Positions 18,723-26,468 of a DNA stretch of 45,098 nt are shown here, piece after piece; position 1 is the stretch's first letter; each line of letters opens with the position of its first letter. The stretch comes from Blautia caecimuris (lineage in GTDB: Bacteria > Bacillota > Clostridia > Lachnospirales > Lachnospiraceae), in the NCBI RefSeq assembly GCF_024622975.1, contig NZ_JANJZT010000029.1, positions 1 through 45,098 on the forward strand, written 5' to 3'. The position numbers and the translations under genes were made by a program. The notes under the pieces are model-generated. The model was not told the DNA's origin, ran no database searches, and saw nothing but the letters and a program-made list of their open reading frames with translations.

Positions 18723-20410
18723 CTCGACTGCGCCTCCTTCTCTTTCTTTAATTTCTGTAAATCTGCAAACTGATCGTCATATACCAGCTTGATCTCATAA
18801 TCATACTTACCATGGATAATAATTGAATCCACAAAAGCATCTGCCATTTCTTTTGTCAGCTTACGCTTTGACATATAAGTATGTATCACATTTCCCCAGC
18901 CTTCTTCAATGTGGTAATCCTGGGAATACCGAACCTGTGCCGCCAATACTGTGTCCAGACGGCTCTTGATATTCTCAATTTCATTGGAATAAATCCGAGA
19001 AAACTGTATGTACTCTTCTTCTGTAATCAAACGTTCCGAGTAATCTTCATATAAATCCGATTTTCGCTTACTGATACGGCTTAGTTCCCGTCGAAGTTTC
19101 CCCACTTCTTTATCCAAAAGCAGGTACTGTGTCTGGTTTTTGGAAGCTGCATTCATTTCCCGAATCATTTTTTCTGTATCCAATACGGTTTTCATATGCG
19201 TTTGGATCAGGCGAAGCACATCATCATCCACATATTCTTTTCTGACTCTGTGCCCTTTGCATTGCTTTCCCCCGGATTTATGGTTCGTATTGGCTCCGCA
19301 GATATAAAAGAATGTGCCATTTCTTTCTCTGGACAACGTCATGCGGTTGCCACAGCCTCCGCACCATATCTTTCCTGTATAGAAATTATGATTTCGATTA
19401 GCCCCATTGTTCTGCTGATGTTTCTTCTTATATGCTTCCGTATATTCCTGGATTTTAGATTGTACCTGCTGAAACAACTCTCTATCTATAATTCCTTCAT
19501 GTGTGTTCTCCACATGCAGCCATTCACTCTCTGGTCGGTTTCTCTGTTTATTTCCCTGAAAAACGCTATACTGATACTTTCCATATACCGAATCACCTGT
19601 GCAATGAACATCCTGAAGAACTCGTTTTACTTCATAATTGTTCCAGGGTTTTGACTCCGGAAGCGGCTTTTCACCGGTTTTATAGAATTTTCTCTGTAAA
19701 GTCGGCGATAAAACTCCATCTTTATTGAGCTGTCTTGCAATATCACTATAACTCCTGCCATCCATATACATAGAAAATATACTTTTCAGATGTTCTGCAG
19801 CTTCATCATCAACAATCAGCTGATGATGGTCTTCTTCTGACTTTCTGTAACCATACGGTTCCCAGGCACTTGTAAATTTTCCCTCTTTCCAGAGTGCTTT
19901 TTTTGCGCTGCTACTCTTCTTGGCAAGGTCTTTCGAATAGAATTCATTGATGATATTCTTCAGTGGAACTGTAAGATCCACACCTTCTCTGAAAGAATCG
20001 AAATCATCTGTCACAGCCAGGAATCTTACATGGAAAAACGGAAATACTCGTTCAATATAATTGCTGGTTTCGACATAATTTCTTCCAAGTCTGGACAAAT
20101 CTTTTACGATCACACAGTTGATTTTTCCATGCTTGATATCTTCCATCATCTGTACGAATCCAGGACGGTCAAAATTTGTACCGGAATAGTCAGAGTCCTT
20201 ATAAACTTCCGCAACCGAAATATCTTCCGTATCTGCCACAAAGTTTTTCATCAGTTCCACCTGGGTTTCTATCGTTCCTCTTTCTAAGGTTTCTTCTGTT
20301 TCCATTGAAATTCTGGCATACAATCCTGCCCGGAACGGTCTGCTCACCTCTGTCTGGACGGTTGCACTGCTGACTACTTCCGGAATGTTTTTCCTGCTCT
20401 TTCGTGCCAT
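18719..20410 (-). CDS. Large serine recombinase, second of a tandem triplet
   Basis: About 563 residues. The start ATG 20410 (MARKSRKN) follows AAAGGAGG with a 9-base spacer and lies one base after the stop of the first recombinase gene. A basic extension of about 28 residues precedes the resolvase domain, whose catalytic Ser is in LYARISMETE (about residue 35); the arginine motif is VIVKDLSRLGRNYVE. The zinc ribbon is IWCGGCGNRM...CGANTNHKSGGKQCKGH, followed by a long coiled coil. The protein is clearly different from its two neighbours, so the triplet is not a recent duplication. It probably acts with them in integration and excision. Confidence 0.93.
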   Translation of the reverse strand: MARKSRKNIPEVVSSATVQTEVSRPFRAGLYARISMETEETLERGTIETQVELMKNFVADTEDISVAEVYKDSDYSGTNFDRPGFVQMMEDIKHGKINCVIVKDLSRLGRNYVETSNYIERVFPFFHVRFLAVTDDFDSFREGVDLTVPLKNIINEFYSKDLAKKSSSAKKALWKEGKFTSAWEPYGYRKSEEDHHQLIVDDEAAEHLKSIFSMYMDGRSYSDIARQLNKDGVLSPTLQRKFYKTGEKPLPESKPWNNYEVKRVLQDVHCTGDSVYGKYQYSVFQGNKQRNRPESEWLHVENTHEGIIDRELFQQVQSKIQEYTEAYKKKHQQNNGANRNHNFYTGKIWCGGCGNRMTLSRERNGTFFYICGANTNHKSGGKQCKGHRVRKEYVDDDVLRLIQTHMKTVLDTEKMIREMNAASKNQTQYLLLDKEVGKLRRELSRISKRKSDLYEDYSERLITEEEYIQFSRIYSNEIENIKSRLDTVLAAQVRYSQDYHIEEGWGNVIHTYMSKRKLTKEMADAFVDSIIIHGKYDYEIKLVYDDQFADLQKLKKEKEAQSR

Positions 20411-20411
20411 T

Positions 20412-22103
20412 TTATACAACCTCCTTTACCTTGACCTGCAGATTGTTATTATCATCTATTACCATATCAACTCCCATAGCAGGTAATTGATTCAGCAATG
20501 TCTGATAACAATCATCAAAATCAAAAGTGATCTCTATATTCTTTTTATCATATACTCGGATTTGCCTGATCAGTTCTACCACCACAGTGCGGGACAGTTC
20601 TTCAATATCCTGATATTTCACAAAATAATCCAGCCAGGTATTGGCTTTGTCTGCTTTTTCCAGCTCGTTATCCATTTCTTTCTGGATCGCACGGATACTC
20701 TCTTCCGCATTTCTAAGCCGCTTTCCATATGCTGCATGAAGCTCTACATAGTCTTCTTTTGATACAATGCCCTCTTTCATATCCGAATAGAGCATCATCC
20801 GTAACTCCTTACAGCGTTCTTTCTCCTGCTTTTTCTTCTCCAGCCTGTCCTGCAGCTTTTTCATATTGATCTCCTGAAATGGCACAGTACCAATAAATTC
20901 CAGGACTCTTTTCAGGTGCAGGATATTCTGGATATGCTGTTTCAACATCACCAATACGGCAACTTCCAGATCCTTTTCCGGTATTCTATGACTGGAACAG
21001 CGTTTTGTTTCTTTATTTGTGGAACATAGATAATAAGCATATTTTTTTCCTGCCACAGTAGAAACCTTTCTTGTCATAGGTGCTCCACAATCCGCACATA
21101 CAGCAATTCCGGATAACAGATATACCTGCTTTTGGTCAGGTGAAGTACGTGTATCCATGCCCAGAAGCCTCTGCACAATTTCAAAATCACGGTCACTCAC
21201 CAGTGGCTCATGATTTTTCTCAATTCGGATCCAGTCATCTTCCGGTTTCACATAAGTCTGCTTCACTTTATGGTTCGGTGTTGTCCTTTTTCCCTGCACA
21301 AGATTTCCGATATAAACCTCGTTTTCCAGTATCCTGCGGACCGTAACGGAACTCCAAAGTGCCTGTTCTTTCTGCCGGAAACCTGTTTCATAACGACTGC
21401 CGCTGCTTATTTTATACTCAAATGGGGAAAGAATACCCAGTTCATTTAAACGATTAGCGATCGCATCCTGACTCATTCCCTGCAGCTTCATCTTAAAAAT
21501 ATCCTGTACTACACTGCCCGCCGATGGATCAATCTCTAATTTATGCTTATCTGTCTTTGTCTTCCTGTATCCAAATGCTACAAACGGAGTCACGCACTCG
21601 CCTTTTTTCCTCTTAATCTCAAGATTACTCCTGATCTTAATAGAAATATCACGACAATAAGCATCGTTGATTAAATTTTTAAATGGGATAATGATTTCGT
21701 CTGCCTGATTCTTTCCCTTAAGACTGTCATAATTATCATTGATGGCAATAAAACGCACACCAAGAGCCGGGAATAATCTCTCGATATACTTCCCGGAATC
21801 AATATATTCCCTTCCAAATCGTGATAAATCTTTTACCACTACGCAGTCTACAATCCCACGCCGGATATCTTCCAGCATTGCCTGGAATGCAGGGCGCTCA
21901 AAATTAGAGCCTGAGTAGCCATCATCAACTCGGACTGAAACAACTTCAATATCTTTTTTGTCTTTCAGGAAATCCAGAATCAAAGCTTTCTGGTTAGAAA
22001 TGCTGTTACTTTCCAGTTTTGCTGAACTGGAAATATCGCCATCTTCTTTAGATAATCTGACATAGATGGCGGCATGATAGATTTTGTTGATATTCTGATA
22101 CAT
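20412..22103 (-). CDS. Large serine recombinase, first of a tandem triplet
   Basis: A 563-residue serine recombinase. Catalytic Ser18 lies in IYVRLSKEDG, the arginine motif is VVVKDLSRFGREYID, and the recombinase domain contains 'PFVAFGYRKTKTDKHKLEIDPSAG'. The zinc ribbon is AVCADCGAPMTRK...CSTNKETKRCSSH, followed by a coiled coil (about 400-480). ATG 22103 has AAAGGAGG 6 bases upstream, but that site is the 3' arm of a strong hairpin (22110-22151) behind a short leader ORF, so expression of all three coupled recombinases is probably controlled at translation. Confidence 0.94.
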   Translation of the reverse strand: MYQNINKIYHAAIYVRLSKEDGDISSSAKLESNSISNQKALILDFLKDKKDIEVVSVRVDDGYSGSNFERPAFQAMLEDIRRGIVDCVVVKDLSRFGREYIDSGKYIERLFPALGVRFIAINDNYDSLKGKNQADEIIIPFKNLINDAYCRDISIKIRSNLEIKRKKGECVTPFVAFGYRKTKTDKHKLEIDPSAGSVVQDIFKMKLQGMSQDAIANRLNELGILSPFEYKISSGSRYETGFRQKEQALWSSVTVRRILENEVYIGNLVQGKRTTPNHKVKQTYVKPEDDWIRIEKNHEPLVSDRDFEIVQRLLGMDTRTSPDQKQVYLLSGIAVCADCGAPMTRKVSTVAGKKYAYYLCSTNKETKRCSSHRIPEKDLEVAVLVMLKQHIQNILHLKRVLEFIGTVPFQEINMKKLQDRLEKKKQEKERCKELRMMLYSDMKEGIVSKEDYVELHAAYGKRLRNAEESIRAIQKEMDNELEKADKANTWLDYFVKYQDIEELSRTVVVELIRQIRVYDKKNIEITFDFDDCYQTLLNQLPAMGVDMVIDDNNNLQVKVKEVV

Positions 22104-22109
22104 ATCTTA

Positions 22110-22151
22110 CCTCCTTTTATTACGTCAGAAAATCCATGTAATAAAAGGGGG
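22110..22151 (-). promoter_or_regulatory. Hairpin hiding the recombinase ribosome-binding site
   Basis: In the minus-strand transcript CCCCCTTTTATTAC (22138-22151) pairs with GTAATAAAAGGAGG (22110-22123), 13 of 14 positions, with a 14-base loop. The 3' arm contains the entire AAAGGAGG site of the first serine recombinase, so the folded form should block its translation. Confidence 0.75.
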
Positions 22152-22157
22152 CTGCAT
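22125..22157 (-). CDS. Putative 10-residue leader peptide (MQPPFITWIF)
   Basis: ATG 22157 with AAGGA 6 bases upstream (22164-22168 on plus), ten codons, TGA at 22125. The codons run through the 5' arm and into the loop of the hairpin that hides the recombinase ribosome-binding site. A ribosome on codons 3-4 (Pro-Pro, a slow pair) would cover the 5' arm and free the site, as in erm-type translational attenuators. This is inferred from layout only; such a short ORF can occur by chance. Confidence 0.45.
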   Translation of the reverse strand: MQPPFITWIF

Positions 22158-22204
22158 AATTTGTCCTTACCGACATTCTAACACAGTCCCCTCAATTTTA
22201 CCAG

Positions 22205-22252
22205 TACTTTTTCAGACACTCAGAAGCATACTTTTTCAGACACTCAGAAGCA
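22205..22252. repeat. 24-bp tandem direct duplication over a stop codon
   Basis: Two identical 24-bp units (22205-22228 and 22229-22252) beginning TACTTTTTCAGACACTC, head to tail. The second contains the last codons and stop of the small gene at 22236; the first repeats the same coding tail (MLLSV-stop) downstream of that stop. Confidence 0.9.
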
Positions 22253-22484
22253 TATTCTCAAATGCCTGCTCCATAGATATACCGTTATTTGCAAATCTGA
22301 CTTTTACTTTCATATTACCGATCCGGACCAGATAAGGATTTCCTACTTTATTCAGAAAAATATCTCTCCGTTCCTGAAGCGGCTTATTTCTGTCTGCTTT
22401 TATCATCCGTAGATCAGTCATTTCATTGATATCCACATCACTGAAATCCTGATCCAGATAATTTCTATATTCCTCTGCTGTCAT
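22236..22484 (-). CDS. Small conserved protein coupled to mazF (DUF6870-like)
   Basis: An 82-residue acidic protein starting MTAEEYRNYLDQDFSDVDIN. From memory it resembles small proteins annotated DUF6870 that accompany MazF genes in Lachnospiraceae elements; I cannot verify that here. It begins at ATG 22484, 20 bp inside the end of mazF, so the two are co-translated. The position fits a toxin-linked partner, but it has no AbrB-like or other recognisable antitoxin DNA-binding motif. Its C-terminus lies in a 24-bp tandem duplication. Confidence 0.7.
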   Translation of the reverse strand: MTAEEYRNYLDQDFSDVDINEMTDLRMIKADRNKPLQERRDIFLNKVGNPYLVRIGNMKVKVRFANNGISMEQAFENMLLSV

Positions 22485-22845
22485 GCCCTTCTCCTTCCAT
22501 TCCCATCTGAATCCGTACTGCTTTCAGTACCCGATCCAGGCTCCACTTATTTACTCTTCCGCATTTCTCAATAATACATTTTGTAGAAATGCTCATAACC
22601 TGTTCAGCCAATGCCAGGCTTCCTTTTCGGATCCCTGTCATATCGTACTTACTGATAAATACATGTGTTGGTAAATACCGCTTCTTATATATTCTTGACG
22701 TCAGCGGAACTACTGTAATGACTGAACTGTATGTATTAGCTTTGTTGTTACTTACCACGATCACCGGTCGTACTCCACCCTGAACCGAGGTTGTCGGAAA
22801 CATACCGAGATCCGCCCATAAAATATCTCCTCTTCGAATCGTCAC
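22465..22845 (-). CDS. MazF/PemK-family endoribonuclease toxin
   Basis: A 126-residue MazF-type mRNA interferase: 'RRGDILWADLG' (beta1-beta2), 'GGVRPVIVVSNNKAN' with the conserved R-P-V-x-V-V-S-N, 'VVPLTSRIYKKRYLPTHV' and 'SLALAEQVMSIS' with the conserved Glu-Q. The family is 105-125 residues, so it is full length. GTG 22845 lies behind GGAGAG. No MazE-like antitoxin gene is found upstream, where it normally lies; instead there is a structured non-coding region, and the 82-residue gene overlaps its end. Confidence 0.92.
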   Translation of the reverse strand: MTIRRGDILWADLGMFPTTSVQGGVRPVIVVSNNKANTYSSVITVVPLTSRIYKKRYLPTHVFISKYDMTGIRKGSLALAEQVMSISTKCIIEKCGRVNKWSLDRVLKAVRIQMGMEGEGHDSRGI

Positions 22846-22894
22846 TTGTCATCTCTCCAATCTTTTTTTATTTGTAAAGCATTCATAGCGCTAT

Positions 22895-22967
22895 ATTGGC
22901 TCCACAGGAATACGGCAGAGTTCCTTTCCAAGATAGAAAGCTCTGCCGCATAACCTCTATAGCCAAT
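22895..22967. repeat. Nested inverted repeats upstream of mazF
   Basis: Outer arms ATTGGCT (22895-22901) and AGCCAAT (22961-22967), inner arms CGGCAGAG (22913-22920) and CTCTGCCG (22941-22948). This makes a two-tier stem of about 73 bases that ends 50 bases before the mazF start. It could be an RNA structure in the mazF leader or an operator. No known motif recognised. Confidence 0.6.
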
Positions 22968-23420
22968 TTGATTATTAAACAGTGCTCGCTCGATTCTATT
23001 TATCCTCGATATCCCGAATCGTTACTCCTGCATCTGCAGGAAGGGAATAATAACCTGTCCGAATGCTATACTCCGGACCACAACCCAAAAACTCTCGTTT
23101 CCAGGCTCTGGCAGTTCATAGGTTTACCAGTTACAGACTTCTCAGGGTCTGCAAGTGTATCGCATCTCACACATGTCATCGCATCACCAGCCTGCCGACT
23201 GGCTTTGGTCAGTGCTTTTTCGCAGCATTATTAGCTCTAAAAATGTTTTTACGTCTTTTAATCCTATAGCGGCATCTTCCTCGTGCTCACTGTATGAAAT
23301 GTCACGTCAGTTATTATTGGATATTCAGTTATCATGGTGCATTTTAGGGAGTCCTTAAAGCTCCTCTAATTACTAAAGTCAAATGACTTCGGCAAATGCA
23401 AAAAATTTTCCAAAAATTTT
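22968..23420. other. Long intergenic region with a coding-like remnant
   Basis: No intact gene. On the minus strand an open stretch of 39 codons without a good start (23115 down to stop 22996) reads ...YSIRTGYYSLPADAGVT and ends RDIEDK, which looks protein-like and may be the tail of a decayed gene. A CCTGCATCTGCAGG palindrome lies near 23027-23040. The rest may be the leader or promoter region for mazF. I do not recognise a known ncRNA. Confidence 0.35.
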
Positions 23421-23894
23421 TTAAAAAAATTCTTTCATATACATTTCACGCATTTTATTAAGGATTGTTTTCAGCTTGTACGCTAATACCTGTCGGGAAA
23501 TCCCCATAATCTCTGCCATCTGTGTCTGTGTCTTATTTTCAAAGAAAATGCCATAAATAATCATGCGTTCCTCGGTATTCAGCTGATTAATCACTTTATG
23601 AATATCCTGCTGTTCCATTTTCGTCAGTACACTGTACTCCACGTCACAATTCAGATCCGGGAAATCCTCTATCATAAAGCCTTCTCCATCAATGGACTGA
23701 CCACTGTAAGGTACTTCCCGCAGCATCTTATCCACGACTTTCCCTTCTTCGTTCTTAATCTCAACTTTTTTTGCCTTGCTGCTTCTGTAAAAGTTGTTCA
23801 TCGCATACGCAACTTCTTTTGTAATCTCGATCATTTCTCCATCAATATTTGCGTAGTACTTTCCTTCATAAAAATATGGGTGTTCAATATACAT
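23421..23894 (-). CDS. Sigma-70 region-4-like regulator
   Basis: A 157-residue protein starting MYIEHPYFYEGKYYAN at ATG 23894, chosen for AGGAGG at 23902-23907 (7-base spacer); longer in-frame readings lack a site. The C-terminal half is a region-4 helix-turn-helix: 'VINQLNTEERMIIYGIFFENKTQTQMAEIMGISRQVLAYKLKTILNKMR'. The N-terminal half resembles the mobile-element sigma-like proteins with 'IEITKEVAYAMNNFYRSSKAKKVEI'. No clear region 2, so it may modulate transcription rather than be a full sigma factor. Located in the regulatory part of the element. Confidence 0.8.
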   Translation of the reverse strand: MYIEHPYFYEGKYYANIDGEMIEITKEVAYAMNNFYRSSKAKKVEIKNEEGKVVDKMLREVPYSGQSIDGEGFMIEDFPDLNCDVEYSVLTKMEQQDIHKVINQLNTEERMIIYGIFFENKTQTQMAEIMGISRQVLAYKLKTILNKMREMYMKEFF

Positions 23895-24029
23895 ATCCGT
23901 TCCTCCTGAATTTGAAATCTTGTTGCTCGTTTCAAATCCAGAAGGCGGACCTCTGTTTAGAATCATGCCTGCTCCTCCTTTATCCTGCCGGGACATACCC
24001 GCAGTTATTGGCTGAGAAATTCAGGCACG

Positions 24030-24067
24030 AAAAAAGCCCCAGTAGTTTTTTTCTTAACTACTGAGGC
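24030..24067 (-). terminator. Terminator of the 24.2-24.9 kb operon
   Basis: Minus strand stem between 24056-24067 and 24036-24047 (12-bp arms, one mismatch), followed by six T at 24030-24035. It lies about 150 bases after the secreted-protein gene and just upstream of the sigma-like gene region. Confidence 0.85.
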
Positions 24068-24220
24068 TTTCGTCTCTTTTTTGTATTCAGTTATCTATGC
24101 CTTCTTTCATCAGCATAATCATTGTATCAGGATAATGTTCACAAAGTATCCGCAATACGTTCCCATAAGTTCACGTCATTATTGAAATCGTACATATTTC
24201 AGTATAAAAAATTCACCGTG

Positions 24221-24652
24221 TTATTCTTCTACTTCTTTTCCATCTATATATAGTTGAAATTTATCAGGATTATTGACAACATCATAGTCCTTTCCATATT
24301 CTACAGGTCTGTATTCGGCTGTCATTACCGATTCCCCATCTTCAATATCCTCTTTCCATAAATAGATGTTCATATCAAGGCTCGTCGCATATCCCCTGTC
24401 TGTGGAGAATTTTGTCGAACGAAAAGAATCACCCTTGTACATCTGCAAAAGTTCTCTTGCAAACGCTTCTCTATTCTCAATATTTTCCCGGTTAGCGACT
24501 ACAGTTAGATTTTCATCCCGATTTACGGAAAATGTTCCTACCACATCCGGTTCACCTTCCTTATGACCGGATTCAGGTTTCCCATAAATACTTCCTGCAG
24601 CAATTATCATGATCACTGCTCCAGAGATCACTGCAATTATCTTTTTCTTCAT
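24221..24652 (-). CDS. Small exported protein of unknown function
   Basis: A 143-residue protein with an N-terminal signal or anchor (KKKIIAVISGAVIMIIAAG) and no lipobox Cys. The mature part is acidic, with 'FSVNRDENLTVVANRENIENREAFARELLQMYKGDSFRSTKF'. I do not recognise a family with confidence; similar short exported proteins occur in Lachnospiraceae mobile elements. It lies 7 bp after the 70-residue gene and shares its promoter and operator at 24904-24919. Confidence 0.7.
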   Translation of the reverse strand: MKKKIIAVISGAVIMIIAAGSIYGKPESGHKEGEPDVVGTFSVNRDENLTVVANRENIENREAFARELLQMYKGDSFRSTKFSTDRGYATSLDMNIYLWKEDIEDGESVMTAEYRPVEYGKDYDVVNNPDKFQLYIDGKEVEE

Positions 24653-24659
24653 ATTTTCA

Positions 24660-24872
24660 TTAATTTCCTTTTAATTGTTTTACTGCGTAATTGATCACTT
24701 CTTCCGGTGTAGGTCTGTCTCCTCTAAGTGTCATTTTCTTCCATTCTTCCTGCACAGCCGGATCGGGATTATCAAATCCTGCATCTATGGCTATCTGCAT
24801 TTCTCTGCGTACCTCTTCTGGTGTTGTGTTGTACTTTTCTGCAATCTTTTCATAAATAGTTTTCTCTCTCAT
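24660..24872 (-). CDS. Spo0A-C-terminal-like small helical protein
   Basis: A 70-residue protein, 'YEKIAEKYNTTPEEVRREMQIAIDAGF' followed by 'DNPDPAVQEEWKKM'. Such proteins are often annotated as 'sporulation initiation factor Spo0A C-terminal domain' because they share its first helix-turn-helix segment, but this one is far too short for Spo0A function. ATG 24872 lies behind TTGGAGGCGGAC. It is first in a two-gene operon whose promoter region carries the palindrome TAGTTCTTTAGAACTA, also found before the XRE regulator next door. Confidence 0.75.
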   Translation of the reverse strand: MREKTIYEKIAEKYNTTPEEVRREMQIAIDAGFDNPDPAVQEEWKKMTLRGDRPTPEEVINYAVKQLKGN

Positions 24873-24903
24873 TTGTCCGCCTCCAATTTTATAGAATTAG
24901 ATA

Positions 24904-24919
24904 TAGTTCTTTAGAACTA
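24904..24919. promoter_or_regulatory. Palindromic operator, copy 1
   Basis: TAGTTCT-TT-AGAACTA, 32 bases before ATG 24872 and next to a TATAGT-like -10. The same 7-bp arms occur at 25429-25444 upstream of the XRE gene, which is the likely binder. Confidence 0.7.
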
Positions 24920-24982
24920 CTATACCATGGTTTTAATCGTGAAAAAAGACGGGTTTTACAAATGGATTCATAAAAATAGACA

Positions 24983-25009
24983 AAAAAAGAAGAGCTTTAT
25001 GCTCTTCTA
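24983..25009 (-). terminator. Terminator of the XRE gene
   Basis: Minus strand AGAAGAGC / GCTCTTCT stem (25002-25009 with 24989-24996) and a T run at 24983-24988, 18 bases after the stop of the gene at 25027. Confidence 0.9.
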
Positions 25010-25026
25010 TTTCGCAATTAATTCTA

Positions 25027-25341
25027 TTAGTCTACCAAAGCTCTGACCGCATTTAAAACTCTTTTCTGTTCGTTCTTTGGCAATTTTTCTATCATACCAG
25101 ACAATTCATTGGTAACACCTGTAACAGAATGTGTCACAACATCTATCAACAGTGCATCCGCCGATACATCAAGTGCATTGGCGATTGCTACAAAGGTATC
25201 CAATTTTGTTACTTTCAATCCTCTTTCTATCACACTGACATGTGTTGTACTTAAATTTACCAGCGCTGCCAGTTCTTCCTGGGTAAGATTTTTTGCTTCT
25301 CTTGCAGCCTTGATTCGCTGACCAACCGCTTTTAAATCCAT
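25027..25341 (-). CDS. XRE-family (Cro/cI-type) regulator
   Basis: A 104-residue protein beginning MDLKAVGQRIKAAREAKN at ATG 25341 behind GGAGGTG. The helix-turn-helix is 'LTQEELAALVNLSTTHVSVIERG' (about 20-42), followed by the usual helical scaffold and a short C-terminal tail. Its upstream region carries the palindrome TAGTTCTACAGAACTA (25429-25444), and the same palindrome precedes the adjacent two-gene operon, so it probably controls both. Confidence 0.88.
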   Translation of the reverse strand: MDLKAVGQRIKAAREAKNLTQEELAALVNLSTTHVSVIERGLKVTKLDTFVAIANALDVSADALLIDVVTHSVTGVTNELSGMIEKLPKNEQKRVLNAVRALVD

Positions 25342-25428
25342 CGTAACACCTCCTTCAGAACGATAATTCGGTCTAAAATTAGTATACCGATAGATAATCA
25401 AAAGATACAGAATCCGCAGATACTACAA

Positions 25429-25444
25429 TAGTTCTACAGAACTA
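25429..25444. promoter_or_regulatory. Palindromic operator, copy 2
   Basis: TAGTTCT-AC-AGAACTA, about 90 bases before the XRE start. It shares both 7-bp arms with the site at 24904-24919, differing only in the two central bases. Confidence 0.7.
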
Positions 25445-25470
25445 GTACAGATATTTTATATATCAATATA

Positions 25471-25510
25471 AAAAGAAGCCACCAGATAAATCATTTTTTC
25501 TGGCAGCTTC
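25471..25510 (-). terminator. Terminator of the Rpn-family gene
   Basis: Minus strand stem GAAGCTGCCAGA / TCTGGTGGCTTC (25499-25510 with 25475-25486, two mismatches) followed by TTTTTA, 15 bases after the stop codon at 25526. Confidence 0.85.
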
Positions 25511-25525
25511 ATTACGATTCTGTTG

Positions 25526-26359
25526 TTATTTTGTAACACTCATGCTCTCATCGATCCATTTCTTCACCATTTGAGCACTCACATTAAGATAGTGGGCTAT
25601 TTTATCAACTTTCATTCCATCCGCAGCCATGGATAATGCTGAGGCCTTTGCTTTTTTCAGCTCACCACTTTCAATACCTTCACTATAAATCTGTTCCATC
25701 TCACGGCACATGAATTCCACCCCTTTCTGTGTTTCCTTCAATTCGTATACTCTGTCTGCAAGTATCTTACTATGCATATCTTCCGCATTCTTACAGTGAA
25801 GATCGTGCATCAATCTGCCTAACTCAGTATCTTCTTGCTTCTTAGAATTTACATAAATAATATGAGCCTCATCTTTGAAATTTTCACTGACTTCTTCGAT
25901 CTTCCTGTCTATATGATAAATCGGAAGTCCATAACCAAGTGCATCGTCTCTGGTGATGAAGATCACATAACTCTCTGGCAGTTCATCAAAATCCTGCCCT
26001 GGATTTAATATATTCATATCCATCAGACCACTATGATATCTTGCCCGTTTTGGAGATGCTCCTTCATTGTCCTGCTGGATTTCCACATCCATCTGTTTGC
26101 CATCTGAATCCCTGGCAACACAATCCAGAATAGCTGAACGCCCCTGTAAATTCTTATAGTCCTTCTGAAGAACCTGATCGATAACTTTCAGATCCTTTTT
26201 ATCCATAATCACCTGCAGCACATATTCCGTACATTCCCGTTTCTTAAATACATTCCGCATGAACACATCGCTCATGATGGTAAGGTCTTTTAAGATACCC
26301 TTGTATCTCTCGTAACGTGTTTCTAATTCTTCTGTTTTCACGATTTCTTCCTTTGCCAC
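25526..26359 (-). CDS. Rpn/PD-(D/E)XK nuclease-family protein
   Basis: About 277 residues of the 'PD-(D/E)XK nuclease family transposase' (Rpn-like) group common in Lachnospiraceae. The nuclease core is 'NLQGRSAILDCVARDSDG' with KQMDVEIQQ, giving the D...ExQ motif, then 'RARYHSGLMDMNIL'. The C-terminus holds a helix-turn-helix-like segment 'AADGMKVDKIAHYLNVSAQMVKKWI'. Start uncertain: GTG 26359 (MAKEEIVK) or GTG 26365, both near GGAGG/GGGAG. Rpn proteins are linked to DNA cleavage and RecA-independent recombination; despite the usual name there is no IS around it. Ends at a terminator. Confidence 0.85.
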   Translation of the reverse strand: MAKEEIVKTEELETRYERYKGILKDLTIMSDVFMRNVFKKRECTEYVLQVIMDKKDLKVIDQVLQKDYKNLQGRSAILDCVARDSDGKQMDVEIQQDNEGASPKRARYHSGLMDMNILNPGQDFDELPESYVIFITRDDALGYGLPIYHIDRKIEEVSENFKDEAHIIYVNSKKQEDTELGRLMHDLHCKNAEDMHSKILADRVYELKETQKGVEFMCREMEQIYSEGIESGELKKAKASALSMAADGMKVDKIAHYLNVSAQMVKKWIDESMSVTK

Positions 26360-26468
26360 GTTCACTCCCGCCTCCATTCTTTGCTGTGTCAAGATAGGTT
26401 CCTAGATGTCTCCTATCCCAATTTCATCTTAACATCAAAACCAGCTTTTCACAAGCCACTATTTTATC

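Noticed and set aside
22968..23420. Retron or group II intron RNA
   Set aside because: No reverse transcriptase gene nearby and no intron domain V-like hairpin that I can recognise.
24660..24872. Spo0A sporulation regulator
   Set aside because: Only 70 residues with a short similar segment; no receiver domain and no full effector domain.
25526..26359. True transposase of an insertion sequence
   Set aside because: Although the family is often called a transposase, there are no IS ends; the PD-(D/E)XK core points to an Rpn-like nuclease.
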